Assembly (NCBI GenBank): GCA_963422445.2 | Contig: OY729512.2 | Coordinates: 5,084,001-5,148,000, forward strand | Length of the DNA stretch: 64,000 nucleotides | Origin: G963422445 sp963422445 | GTDB lineage: Bacteria; Pseudomonadota; Alphaproteobacteria; Thalassobaculales; Thalassobaculaceae | Reading direction: 5' to 3' | In this document: one piece after another, positions 18,005-26,977 of the stretch | Layout: each line of letters begins with the position of its first letter | Numbering within the stretch: the stretch's first letter is position 1 | Notes under the pieces: model-generated | The model's database searches: none | Told to the model about the DNA's origin: nothing | The model's input: the letters and a program-made list of their open reading frames with translations, nothing else | Position numbers and translations under genes: made by a program

Positions 18005-18593
18005 AGACTCGAACAGACCTTCGTGATTTTAGCATATAGCCAAATCCCGCATTTGATGTGGTGCACGGTTTTGGAACGCCATGGCGGCGTGATCTGACAA
18101 TCGAAGTCTTGTCGACGATGGCATGACAGATAGCGAATGCCCGCCCTAACATGAAGCCTGTCAAGTCAAACGCATGCCGTCAGAAATACTGCACATCTGC
18201 AAGCGATGCGACGCTCGGGGACCATCGATGGTTGCAACACAGCCGACGAAATCCGGGCGAGGTCCAAACAGTGCAAATACCTTGCCGTCACGCTCAGAGC
18301 CCGGTCGGAAACCGTCATCCATGCCCAATCCCGGGCAACTCCTTGATGCAGGACGGTCGACGGCGCGGAAAGCCCCCTTCCTCGACTCGGTGCAGTTGTG
18401 CGAACTGCTGACATTCCGGCCACGCCGCAAGGCCACCCGTGAGGCTCTGCGCCGGTCGATTGGGCTGGAGTGTTGGCGGCTCTCCGATACCGACAGCCCG
18501 GAGTGCGCGTCTGGTGGTGGCAATATCCTGCGGATCTGCAATGTCTTCATGACGAAGCAACTCAGCCCAGGTACCGTTGGGAGTATCGCAGAA

Positions 18594-19644
18594 ACCGCTT
18601 ATGCACATGGTTCCGGTTCGATCAATATGCTGTAGGTAAGGGGTTGTGCATTGGTGGCGAGGCGGAAGAGCGAGTGGAAAGCAGTGTGGCGGGTTTTGCG
18701 GCGGTTGAAGCGAAAGACGAATTCATCAAGATAGGCTTGCAGATGCTTGCGGCGCAGTCCGTGGTAGACGCCTCGCGCCCATCCTTTGAGGTTGGAGAAG
18801 ACTTGGTGGATCCACGGCAGGACGAGGTGAGCGGCGGTCTTCCCGACGACATGGACATTGTGGCGATCGGCGGGGACCGCAGCGTCGCCGGACCAGCCGT
18901 CGGTTTTCGCGATGGCGTCGGGATCGGTGGCGGTTTCGACGAAGTGTCCGAGGTCGGCGGCGGCGTAGGAGGAGATTTCGGCCAGCCGCAGGCGGCCCGG
19001 GATGTTTCCGTCCCCGAGTTCGATGGCGCCGACGATGAGCCTCTTGCCGTCGTGGCTGCGTCCTTGCCCTCCGGTGGGAGGATCGTCTTTGGTCCGGAAT
19101 GGAAGGCTGGCCTCGTCGATGTCCACCAGGCCCGACAACGGGTTACGCTCGGGCTCGACCATGCTGGCGCGCAGCTTGCGGGCGAGCAGCCAGGCGCTGC
19201 GATAAGAGCCGATAGCGAGCTGTTTCTGGAGCTGCAGGGCAGAGATGCCGTTGGAGTGGGTCGCCATCAGGTCGGCGGCCCAGAACCAGACGGTGAGCGG
19301 CAGTTTGCTGGCGTGCAGGATCGTCCCGGCCGTCACCGAGGTCTGCCGGCGGCAGCCGGTGCACGCGAAGGTGTGTGCTTTTCTGCGCAGCGCCCATCCC
19401 TTTTCATGGCCGCACCTGGGACAGACGAAGCCGCCCGGCCAGCGCATTTCGATCAGCCAGGCGGCGCAGGCGTCATCGTCCGGGACCATGTGCTGGACGG
19501 CGAGGAGGCTGTCGGGGACCTGTTTCATGTGGGGGCTCCGTCGGCAGGAATGTATTGGGAACATTCTACCCGCTCCCCCGCTCTAACCTCAACCTCAACA
19601 TCTGGTGGCAAACTCTCGCAACCGGAGCCATGTGCATAAACGGT
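18594..19644 (-). mobile_element. IS1595-family element type A, copy 2 (complete)
   Basis: A 1051-bp element with ends ACCGCTTATGCACATGGTTC (left) and the reverse complement of ACCGTTTATGCACATGGCTC (right). An exact 8-bp duplication TCGCAGAA flanks it (18586-18593 and 19645-19652). The transposase is open, so this is an intact and apparently recent insertion into the RES gene. Confidence 0.93.
18599..19528 (-). CDS. IS1595-family transposase (type A)
   Basis: Starting at MKQVPDSLLAVQHM (ATG about 19528), this 309-residue transposase has the zinc ribbon CPRCGHEKGW and CTGCRRQTSVTAGTI, the DDE-domain segments LVDIDEASLPF and AKTDGWSGDA, and the C-terminal GVYHGLRRKHLQAYLDEFVF with RFNRRKTRH. 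No frameshift is visible. Together with the copy at 6195 it is the likely trans source for the two MITEs. Confidence 0.9.
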   Translation of the reverse strand: MKQVPDSLLAVQHMVPDDDACAAWLIEMRWPGGFVCPRCGHEKGWALRRKAHTFACTGCRRQTSVTAGTILHASKLPLTVWFWAADLMATHSNGISALQLQKQLAIGSYRSAWLLARKLRASMVEPERNPLSGLVDIDEASLPFRTKDDPPTGGQGRSHDGKRLIVGAIELGDGNIPGRLRLAEISSYAAADLGHFVETATDPDAIAKTDGWSGDAAVPADRHNVHVVGKTAAHLVLPWIHQVFSNLKGWARGVYHGLRRKHLQAYLDEFVFRFNRRKTRHTAFHSLFRLATNAQPLTYSILIEPEPCA

Positions 19645-19750
19645 TCGCAGAAATAACGGGTCAACGCGCTGGCGGCGTTCCACCGTCCAGCGGACTGCGA
19701 TGAATTCTCGCGCAAAAAAGGAGAACCGGGGTCGGCATGGCAGAACGCGA

Positions 19751-19896
19751 TCATGTGATCGATGATGAAACGAGAACATGAGCGAGGTCGCGCACACGGC
19801 GCGGACCTTCCGCATCGGAGGACCAGTCGGACGCAAGCAATTGAGCGCGTGTGCTGCCACTCAGACACGCGCCCGCGAGATCGCCGACGGTGAACG
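19751..19896 (-). pseudogene. 3' part of small gene upstream of RES toxin (antitoxin candidate)
   Basis: The frame ends at TGA 19751-19753, overlapping the RES start, and reads LAFTVGDLAGACLSGSTRAQ then LLASDWSSDAEGPRRVRD. It is cut at 19897 by the IS630/IS1380/IS481 stack. Across the stack, at 24843-24914, the same frame resumes upstream as SLLSRGRLGRTLRHL, rejoining exactly through the CTAG target. By position it would be the antitoxin, but I do not recognise a DUF2384/Xre-type antitoxin. Confidence 0.5.
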
Positions 19897-21052
19897 CTAG
19901 TGGGTTGATCGTTACAAATATATCCATTATTGTGTTCTTCTGATTTGTCGATCACGGAGGTCTGCAAGATGCGCCCTGGTGTTTCATTCACGCTCACTTC
20001 GGACGACCGGCGTCGCCTTGAAACGGTTGTCTCGGACCCGAAGAGCCCGCAGAAGCACGTCTGGCGGGCGCGCATCGTTCTTCTGAGCGACGATAGGCTC
20101 GGCACGATGGCCATCATGAGAGAGACCGGCAAGGCGAAGAACAGTGTCTGGCGCTGGCAGGACCGCTTCTATGGACGAAGGTGTGGACGGACTTCTGCGG
20201 GACAAGACGCGCCCGCCGGGCAAGACGCCTCTGGCTCCTGAGCCGGTGGCGAAGATCGTAGAGTTGACCCACACCCCGCCGCCTCACGCGGCGACCCACT
20301 GGACGCTGCGGGCGATGGCGAAGGCTGTGGGGGTTGCCGCTTCGGCGGTATGGGCGGTCTGGAAGGCGCATGGCTTGATGCCGCACCGCTGGCGGCAGTT
20401 CAAGCTTTCGAACGATCCCGCCTTCGTCGAGACGCTGACCGACATCGTCGACCTCTACGTTGCGCCGCCGGCTCACGCGGTCGTGCTGTCGATCGATGAC
20501 AGGTCGCAAATTCAGGCACTTGACCGCACACAGCCCGGCCTGCCGCTGAAGAAAGGCCGCGGCGCCACCATGACACATGATTCCAAGCGCAACGGCACGA
20601 CGACGCTGTTTGCCGCCCTGACCGTGCTCGACGGCACGGTCATCGGCCAGCACGCCAGTCGGCATCGCCACCAGGAGTTCCTGAGATTCCGCAACCGCAT
20701 CGAGCGCACGATACCCGCCGGCGTCCCGGTCCATGCCATTCTCGACAACGACGCCACTCACAAGCACAAGGACGTCCAGGTCTGGCTCGCACGCCATCCG
20801 CGCTGGACCTTCCACGTCACCCCCACCTCGAGCGCGTGGCTGAACGCGCTCGAAGGCGTCTTCGCCAAGCTGACACGACGCCGTCTCAAATACGGCGTCT
20901 TTCGCTCCGTACGCGAACTCCAGGATGCCATCCGCCGCGTCATCGACGAACACAACACCACCGAATCCAAGCCCTTCGTCTGGACCGCCGGTCCCGATAC
21001 CATCATCGCCGCAAGAAAAAGAGGGGTCCAAACGTTGGAATCAATCTACTAG
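19897..21052 (+). mobile_element. IS630-family element type 1, copy 2
   Basis: Bounded by CTAG at 19897-19900 and 21049-21052, with inverted ends (GGTTGATCGTTAC at the left; the right end reads back as CTAGTAGATTGATTCC). It inserted into a CTAG in the antitoxin-like gene. Its right CTAG later became the target of the IS1380 element. Confidence 0.9.
19969..21052 (+). CDS. IS630 transposase, two overlapping frames
   Basis: The first frame starts at the ATG 19969 after GGAGGTCTGCAAG and encodes the DNA-binding part (SPQKHVWRARIVLLSDDRLG, then TGKAKNSVWRWQDRF). The second frame, displaced by +1 from about 20170 (CGCTTCTATGGACG), runs from MDEGVDGLLRDKTRPPG to the end with the DDE motifs SIDDRSQIQALDRTQPG, AILDNDATHKHK and SSAWLNALEGVFAKL. 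Copy 1 has the same displacement, so it predates both insertions. It may be programmed frameshifting or separate initiation at the internal ATG. The stop TAG is part of the CTAG end. Confidence 0.75.
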
Positions 21053-21237
21053 CCCGGATTTCTCACCGAGGGTAGGTGCATCGGGGGTCTGCATGTGAGA
21101 ACGTTCTTTTGCAACAAAAACTTGTCCGGTTGCAGAGGATCTCCCCGATGCGCACAGAGTGTACCCCGAAGCCGATGCGTTTTGCACGCATGAAGGGGCG
21201 CGATGTTGTGGCCGATTTCGGCGGCGGTGCGATGACC

Positions 21238-22419
21238 TAGTGTCCTGTACGCAAAGTTCGTATTGTTAAGGGGGTGGTGTCGATTCGGGGGGCATGGTGA
21301 TGCGACTTTCGGTGGAGATCAAGCTGAGCGCGGACGAGCGCAACGAGCTTGAGCGGCTGGCGCGCGGGCGCAAAGTCTGGCGAGGCCTGTCCGATCGGGC
21401 GCACATCGTGCTGCTGGCGGCCGAAGGGCTTACCAATGTGCAGATTGGGAGCGTGCTGGGCGTGACCAGCCAGACCGCCAGGAAGTGGCGCAATCGCTTC
21501 GCAGAGCATCGTCTTGACGGGCTTGACGACGAGCCGCGCTCCGGCCGTCCCCGGCGCATCGATGACGACGCCGTGGCCGAGGTGGTGCGCAAGACGCTTG
21601 AGGAGAAGCCTCGTGACGCGACCCAATGGAGCACGCGCTCGATGGCGCAGGCGACGGGGTATGCGCCGTCGACGGTCAATCGCATCTGGCGAGCCTTTTC
21701 CCTTCAGCCGCACAGGAGCGAGACCTTCAAGCTCTCGGCAGACCCCTACTTCGTGGACAAGACGCGCGACATCGTGGGGCTCTACGTGGACCCGCCGCAG
21801 CATGCCATGGTCCTCTGCGTGGACGAGAAATCGCAGGTTCAGGCCCTCGATCGCACCCAGCCGCTGCTGCCGCTGCGCCCGGGGCAGGTCGAGCGGCGCA
21901 CTCACGATTACAAGCGCAACGGCACGACCTCGCTCTTCGCAGCCCTTGACGTCGCCACAGGCAAGGTCATCGGACAGTGCTATCGGCGCCACCGCAGCGT
22001 GGAGTTCCGCAAGTTCCTGGATCACGTCGAGGCCAACGTGCCGCCCGACCTCGAGATCCACATCGTCATGGACAACTACTCGACCCACAAGACGAAGACG
22101 ATCCGCGACGGGTTCGCCCGGCGACCGCGCTGGCATGTTCACTTCACCCCGACCTCTGCCTCGTGGCTCAACCAAGTCGAGCGCTTCTTCGCCGATCTGA
22201 CAGAGAAGCAGATCCGGCGCGGGGTTCACCGATCGACCGTCGAGCTGGAGCAGGCGATCACCGGGTACATCGACACCGTCAACGAGGACCCCAAGCCCTT
22301 CCGCTGGCACAAGACAGCCGATGAAATCCTGGCGTCCATCAAGCGCTTCTGCCTCAGGACCCTCGAAACCGCTGCAGCCGCAACATCATAACGGTACGAA
22401 CTTTGGAATCAGGACACTA
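21238..22419 (+). mobile_element. IS630-family element type 2, copy 1
   Basis: Ends are TAGTGTCCTGTACGCAAAG at the left and, read back, TAGTGTCCTGATTCCAAAG at the right, with TA duplicated within CTAG on both sides. Near-identical copies are at 27979-29160 and 55865-57047. Three such similar copies imply recent activity. Confidence 0.93.
21294..22391 (+). CDS. IS630 transposase type 2 (intact)
   Basis: A 365-residue IS630/Tc1-mariner-like transposase. The N-terminal helix-turn-helix includes LTNVQIGSVLGVTSQTARKW; the second DNA-binding part has WSTRSMAQATGYAPSTVNRI. The DDE catalytic residues are in CVDEKSQVQALDRTQPLL, HIVMDNYSTHKTK and SASWLNQVERFFADLTEKQI. It has a glycine in TIRDGFARRPRW where copy 2 has tryptophan. 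The first ATG may be one of two (MVMRLSVEI). One open frame, so potentially active. Confidence 0.92.
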   Translation: MVMRLSVEIKLSADERNELERLARGRKVWRGLSDRAHIVLLAAEGLTNVQIGSVLGVTSQTARKWRNRFAEHRLDGLDDEPRSGRPRRIDDDAVAEVVRKTLEEKPRDATQWSTRSMAQATGYAPSTVNRIWRAFSLQPHRSETFKLSADPYFVDKTRDIVGLYVDPPQHAMVLCVDEKSQVQALDRTQPLLPLRPGQVERRTHDYKRNGTTSLFAALDVATGKVIGQCYRRHRSVEFRKFLDHVEANVPPDLEIHIVMDNYSTHKTKTIRDGFARRPRWHVHFTPTSASWLNQVERFFADLTEKQIRRGVHRSTVELEQAITGYIDTVNEDPKPFRWHKTADEILASIKRFCLRTLETAAAATS

Positions 22420-23845
22420 GGACGCGGCGCGCTACTTCTGGGGGCGCCCGACCGGGCGATAGGCCTTGTGGATCGGTTTTCGGATTGTTTTTCGGACGAT
22501 CGCTCGGCGGATCGCGTTGTGCACGATGTGGAGGCGCTGGTGGGCCAGCGGGTGTTCGGGATCGCGCTGAGCTACGCGGACCTTCTGGACCAGGACGAGT
22601 TGCGCCACGACCCTGTTCTGGGCGCGGTTCTGGGCCGGCTTGAGGCGCGCCGGCGGGAGTGTGCGCCGCTGGCGGGCAAGTCGACGCTGAACCGTCTGGA
22701 GCACGCGCCGGCGGGCGCGCATCGCTATCGCTGCGTCGGCCACGACGCCGGCGCGATCGAGGCGCTGTTCGTGGACCTGTTTCTCGACGCCCACGAGCGC
22801 GCGCCGGAGCGGCTGGAGCTCGATCTCGACGTCACCGACGACCCGCTGCACGGACGCCAGGAGGGCCGCTTCTTCCATGGCTATTACGACTGCTACTGCG
22901 ACCTGCCGCTCTACATCTTCTGCGGCGGCCATCTGCTGGCGGCGGCGCTGAGGCGGCCCGACATCGACGCCAGCGCCGGCGCGGTCGAGGAAGTCGAGCG
23001 GATCGTCGGACAGATCCGCGCCGACTCAGGCTTCGCCCGCGAGCCGCTGATGGCCTGGTGCGAGGACAACGCTGTCGACGATGTCTTCGGCTTGGCGCGC
23101 AACGCGCGGCCGCCTGCAGCCGGCCCTGGACCGGGCCGAGGCGCGCTCGCGGGAGAGCGGACAGCCCGCGCGCCTGTTCACCGAGTTCCGTTATCGAACC
23201 CTGAAGACATGGTCGCGCCGGCGCCGCGTCGGCGGCAAGGCGGAGTGGCTCCCGGGCCGGGCCAACCCGCGCGTCGTCGTCACCTCGCTGAGCCCGGCCG
23301 TCATCGACCGGCGGAACCTCTACGAAACGCTCTACTGCGCCAGGGGCGAGATGGAGAACCGCACCAAGGAGTGCCAGCTCGGCCGGTTCGCCGATCGCAC
23401 CTCCGCAACCGCCATGCGCGCCAACCAGCTCCGCATCTCGTTCGCTTCCATGGCCTCTGTCCTGCTCGCCGCCCTCAGACGCATCGCCCTCGCCGGAACC
23501 CGCCTCGCCAGAGCCACATGCGGCTCCATCCGCCTCAAGCTCCTCAAGAGCGGCGCCCAGCTCCGACGCAGCGCAAGGCGTATCCGCATCGCCATGGCGT
23601 CCGCCTGTCCCCATGCCGATACCTTCGCACAGGCACACGCCCGATTATGGACCTGACCCCGGCCCCAGGACCGCAACCGAACCCGCCCGACAACAACAGG
23701 AACACAGCCCCCGAAACACACCGCGCCACCGGCGCCAGCCCGATCCCTGCGCGCTCAATCAGGCGACACCGCCATGCCAGGCAGCCCAACCAAACCACTA
23801 CACAGATCACCGTCCAATATGAACTGGTGAGAAATCCGGGCTAGG

Positions 23846-24837
23846 TATGATCTCTCAATAGGTTGTCCATCCGGGACTGATTCTCGGAAGCTGATGGGTG
23901 ACGAAGCCTGTCAACGAACCGAGAAGCGAGCCCCGGATGAACGTCCATAAGAATGCAAAACTGACACCACGCGGTCGAGCCGAGATCGTGCGACGAGTTA
24001 TTGACCAGGGGCAGACCCCGAAGGCACCGTGCGCAACTGGGTCCAGCGCTACCAGGCCGAGAGCGTCGAAGGCCTGCAGGATCGCTCGTCGCGACCGCAT
24101 AAGCGGCGCCGGTGGTCCGCCAGATCGCCGCGCTACGCCGGAGCCGGTGCACCGGCGCGTAGATCGCCGCCGAGCTCGGCGTCTCCACCGCCACCGTTAG
24201 CCGCGTGCTCAGGCGCCTCGGGCTCAACCGCCTCAAAGCCCTCGAACCGGTCGGTCCGGCGCTACGAACGCCAGCACCCCGGCGAGCTCATCCACATCGA
24301 CATCAAGAAGCTCGGCCGCTTCGACCGCCCGGGCCATCGCGTCACCGGCGACCGTACCGGCCACAGCAACAGACGCGGCATCGGCTGGGAGTTCCCTGCA
24401 CCTGTGCATCGACGACCACTCCCGCATCGCCTTCAGCCAGATCATGCCCGACGAGAAGAAGGAAAGCGCCATAGCCTTCCTCAACGCCGCCCTCGCCTAC
24501 TACAAAAGCCTCGACGTCACCGTCAGCCGCGTCATGACCGACAACGGCGCCTGCTACAAAGCCTTCGCCTTCCACGACGCGTGCCGAACCCTCGGCCTCA
24601 AGCACATCCGAACCAAACCCTACACGCCAAAGACCAACGGAAAGGCCGAGCGCTTCATCCAGACTGCCCTGCGCGAATGGGCCTCCGCACGCGCCTGCCA
24701 AAACTCAGGCCAACGCGCGCACAACCTTCCGTACTGGCTCCACCGATACAACTGGCACCGGCCGCATGGTAGCCTGAAGGCAAATACACCCATCAGCCGA
24801 CTCAGACTGACCGAGAACAACCTGTTGAGGCTCCACA
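23846..24837 (+). mobile_element. IS481-family element (decayed)
   Basis: The left end TATGATCTCTCAATAGGTTG closely resembles the classical IS481 terminus with TTCAATAGGTTGT. The right end reads back as TGTGGAGCCTCAACAGGTTG. CTAGG flanks both sides (23841-23845 and 24839-24843), consistent with the NCTAGN target reported for IS481. It inserted at the CTAG left by the IS1380. Confidence 0.87.
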
Positions 24838-24842
24838 TCTAG
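23937..24842 (+). pseudogene. IS481 transposase, multiply frameshifted
   Basis: Begins MNVHKNAKLTPRGRAEIVRR with the expected VIDQGQTP helix, then a small deletion removes the middle of the first helix-turn-helix. The rest shifts between frames, with VRNWVQRYQAESVEGLQDRS and HIDIKKLGRF partly recognisable. The C-terminal rve-type catalytic region is intact in one frame: SRVMTDNGACYKAFAFHDAC, RTKPYTPKTNGKAERFIQT and YNWHRPHGSL. The frame stops at the TAG of the right-hand CTAG target. Inactive. Confidence 0.85.
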
Positions 24843-24914
24843 GTGCCGGAGCGTGCGGCCGAGTCGTCCTCGCGAAAGCAATGAAGTGTTGAAAGTGGTG
24901 TTTTTCTGGTGCAA
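24843..24914 (-). pseudogene. 5' part of the antitoxin-like gene upstream of RES
   Basis: This short frame continues the gene at 19751-19896 once the stacked IS elements are taken out. From a TTG at 24912-24914 it reads HQKNTTFNTSLLSRGRLGRT and joins LRHL to AFTVGDL through the CTAG. The true start is uncertain. It is divergent from the ribbon-helix-helix gene 16 bases away. Confidence 0.4.
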
Positions 24915-24930
24915 TTTGGTGCAAACTCAG

Positions 24931-25085
24931 ATGGAGAGTCGGATGCCGCGTCCGAAGGGGAAAAGAGTGTCTGTTCGGTTGTCGGTCAGTATGGACGCGG
25001 CGGTTCACGCGAAACTCTTGCGGCTGGCGGACAGGCAGGATGCGTCGTTGGCCTAGATGATTCGTAAAGCGCTCGCTGAATTTAT
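24931..25085 (+). pseudogene. Ribbon-helix-helix DNA-binding protein, amber-interrupted and split by IS1595-C
   Basis: From ATG 24931 the frame reads MESRMPRPKGKRVSVRLSVS then MDAAVHAKLLRLADRQDASL, a typical RHH fold with its beta strand and helix A. At 25054-25056 a TAG replaces what is usually tryptophan in the SLAW-IRKAL turn. It then continues as MIRKALAEF. IS1595-C entered at 25086 with the duplication GAATTTAT. Beyond it, at 27344, the frame continues IEQQEEDNQAYSSKG. RHH proteins are commonly antitoxins or repressors. Confidence 0.72.
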
Positions 25086-25157
25086 GGGGATTACATACAT
25101 AGGTTGACTTCCGCGCGTTTCGATGCTACATAAAACGGGAAGTAACGGAGGCTCGTC

Positions 25158-26105
25158 ATGCTCCAGAAAGCGCCCGGCAAAGCCCACCGCGAAGGCATCA
25201 CTCTGATGCAGCTTGCGAGCATGTTCCCCGACGAAGCGGCGGCAAAGCGCTGGTTCGAGGGGCAAGTCTGGCCCGAAGGCCGTCACTGCCCGCGCTGCGG
25301 GAGCGCACGCACGCATGAGGCCAGCCATGCGAAAAGCCCCTACCGCTGCACGGACTGCCGTGCCTACTTTTCAGTGAAGACAGGCACGGCCCTTGAACGC
25401 TCCAAGGTGACGTTGCGCCAGTGGGCATTCGCCATCTACCTGGAGGTGACAAGCCTCAAGGGCGTGTCCTCGATGAAGCTGCATCGGGACATCGGCGTCA
25501 CGCAAAAGACCGCATGGTTCATGCTGCACCGGCTGCGGGAAGCATGGGCGCAGGAGAACTCAGGGCCGATCCTCGGCCCCGTCGAGGTGGACGAGACCTA
25601 CATGGGCGGACTCGAGCGCAACAAGCACGCCTCGAAGAGGCTCCGCGAGCGCTGGCCCGAAGGGAAGACCGCTGTCGTCGGCGCCAAGGATCGAGCGACG
25701 AACAAGGTCTCGGCCCGCGTGGTCGAGGACACCGACAAGCCGACTCTGCAAGGCTTCGTCGCCGAGCACGCGGCCCCAGGCGCAGCCGTCTATACCGACG
25801 AGGCCAGTGCCTACCAAGGGATACCCTTCGAGCACGAGACCGTGAAGCACAGCGTCGGCGAGTATGTCCGGGAGCAAGTCAGTACGAACGGCATGGAAGC
25901 TTTCTGGTCGATGCTCAAGCGCGCCCACAAGGGCACCTTCCACAAGATCAGCCCGAAGCACCTTCAGAGGTACGTCAACGAGTTTGCAGGCCGTCACGGC
26001 ATCCGCGACGCAGACACCATCGACCAGATGAACGCCGTGATTGCCGGCATGGTCGGGCGCCGTCTCATGTACCGCGATCTGGTCGCGGGACCGTCGGGGC
26101 GATGA
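25158..26105 (+). CDS. IS1595-family transposase (type C)
   Basis: The 315-residue protein has the N-terminal zinc ribbon CPRCGSARTHE and CTDCRAYFSVKTGTA, then the DDE domain: VEVDETYMGGLERNKHASKR (first Asp), AAVYTDEASAYQGI (second Asp), and VSTNGMEAFWSMLKRAHKGT (third acidic residue), followed by HKISPKHLQRYVNEFAGRH. All are in one frame. The stop overlaps the next ATG by 4 bases (ATGA at 26102), coupling the passenger gene. Confidence 0.93.
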   Translation: MLQKAPGKAHREGITLMQLASMFPDEAAAKRWFEGQVWPEGRHCPRCGSARTHEASHAKSPYRCTDCRAYFSVKTGTALERSKVTLRQWAFAIYLEVTSLKGVSSMKLHRDIGVTQKTAWFMLHRLREAWAQENSGPILGPVEVDETYMGGLERNKHASKRLRERWPEGKTAVVGAKDRATNKVSARVVEDTDKPTLQGFVAEHAAPGAAVYTDEASAYQGIPFEHETVKHSVGEYVREQVSTNGMEAFWSMLKRAHKGTFHKISPKHLQRYVNEFAGRHGIRDADTIDQMNAVIAGMVGRRLMYRDLVAGPSGR

Positions 26106-26977
26106 AGTATCCACCTGCCGCCGGCGCCGCGCCCGAAGCTCTGGCGCGGGCGCTCTTGCGCCGCCCTCAACAACACCGCGAAGAACCCCCGATGAAGCAA
26201 GGCGAACTGCCGCTCATCCCTCACGAAGTTGAGGACCGCCTGATCCACCAACGGGCCTCCGACGGCTATATCAACGCTACCGCCATGTGCCAGGCGACAG
26301 GGAAAGCATTCGCCGATTATGGGCGTCTATCCACGACGAAAGCCTTTCTGCAAGCCCTTCATGCCGACATGGGAATTCCCATGTCAGAACTGATTCAAAT
26401 GGTTAGGGGTGGTTTCTCCGAGCTTCAGGGAACTTGGGTGCACCCGCAGGTCGCCATCCATCTTGCCCAATGGCTATCGCCTGCGTTCTCTGTCCAAGTC
26501 AGCAAGTGGGTGTTCGAGTGGCTCAGCGGGCAAGCCGCCCAACGATCGGCCATCCCCGATCATGTCCGCCGCTACATCATCAACCAGCCGAAGATCCCGG
26601 TGACGCACTTCTCGATGCTCAATCAGATGTTCCTGCGTCTCTTGGCACCCCTGGAGAATCGGGGCTACATCCTGCCGGCCAACCTGATGCCCGATATTGC
26701 GCTTGGCAAGATGTTCTTCAGGTGGCTACGGGAGCGAGGATTCAATCCAGACTCGTTCCCGACCTATCAGCACCGGTTTCTCGACCATCGGCCCATCGTT
26801 GAGGCACGCCTCTATCCGAACGAACTGATGACAGATTTCAATGTGCAACTCGACAGATGGATCAGAGACGGCCAAGCGCGCCTGTATTTCAAGACTCGGG
26901 ACGGGGAAGCACTGCCGGCGCTTGATCAAGTGCTGGCAGCACTCCCCCCTCCCTCGGATGGGGATCAGTGGCAGTGA
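26102..26977 (+). CDS. KilA-N and P63C domain protein (IS passenger)
   Basis: A 291-residue protein starting at the ATG that overlaps the transposase stop (an in-frame ATG at 26192 is an alternative). The KilA-N domain spans about residues 35-135 (ASDGYINATAMCQATGKAFA, GTWVHPQVAIHLAQWLSPAF, then VSKWVFEWLSG). The P63C domain follows at about 170-265 (FSMLNQMFLRLLAPLENRGY, FPTYQHRF, ARLYPNELMTDF). Such domains occur in phage and large DNA virus proteins thought to bind DNA. Its coupling to a transposase suggests a role in transposition control or self-defence of the element; that is inference. Confidence 0.85.
   Translation: MKYPPAAGAAPEALARALLRRPQQHREEPPMKQGELPLIPHEVEDRLIHQRASDGYINATAMCQATGKAFADYGRLSTTKAFLQALHADMGIPMSELIQMVRGGFSELQGTWVHPQVAIHLAQWLSPAFSVQVSKWVFEWLSGQAAQRSAIPDHVRRYIINQPKIPVTHFSMLNQMFLRLLAPLENRGYILPANLMPDIALGKMFFRWLRERGFNPDSFPTYQHRFLDHRPIVEARLYPNELMTDFNVQLDRWIRDGQARLYFKTRDGEALPALDQVLAALPPPSDGDQWQ

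Larger units (their letters stand above)
18161..19754 (-). pseudogene. RES-domain toxin gene, split by IS1595-A and frameshifted
   Basis: When the IS1595-A copy (18594-19644) and one 8-bp duplication are removed, the minus strand reads from ATG 19752-19754 MIAFCHADPGSPFLRENSSQ, then SAGRWNAASALTRYFCDTPN and GTWAELLRHEDIADPQDI. These contain the RES signature (Arg, GRWN, Tyr, then Glu in the AELL helix). RES toxins deplete NAD+. It continues through SLTGGLAAWPECQQFAQL. After a frameshift near 18300 the expected C-terminus, DDGFRPGSERDGKVFALFG, appears in another frame. The start overlaps the stop of an upstream small gene by ATGA, as in a toxin-antitoxin operon. Doubly broken. Confidence 0.75.
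21148..23656 (+). pseudogene. IS1380 transposase, split by IS630 and frameshifted
   Basis: The N-terminus MRTECTPKPMRFARMKGRDV runs to GGGAMT at 21237, where the IS630 enters. Beyond 22420 it resumes as GALLLGAPDRAIGLVDRFSD, then the catalytic-domain segments LELDLDVTDDPLHGRQEG and YYDCYCDLPLYIFCG. A frameshift near 23108 separates the C-terminal LFTEFRYRTLKTWSRRRRV and MENRTKECQLGRFADRTS. IS1380 enzymes are DDE transposases. This one is dead for at least three reasons (insertion, a missing base at the insertion point, a later frameshift). Confidence 0.87.
21053..23840 (+). mobile_element. IS1380-family element interrupted by IS630 type 2
   Basis: Terminal inverted repeats are CCCGGATTTCTCACC (21053) and GGTGAGAAATCCGGG (ending 23840). 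The 4-bp duplication CTAG on both sides (21049-21052, 23841-23844) is the right end of the neighbouring IS630. Inside, an IS630 type 2 copy sits at 21238-22419. Confidence 0.9.

Noticed and set aside
19930..19960. Sequence translating to MCSSDLSI, like Illumina adapter read-through
   Set aside because: The bases (TGTGTTCTTCTGATTTG) only resemble the adapter and occur in both IS630 type 1 copies as part of the element leader.
21266..22310. Long minus-strand frame opposite the IS630 type 2 transposase
   Set aside because: It is a shadow of the transposase, repeated identically in all three copies.
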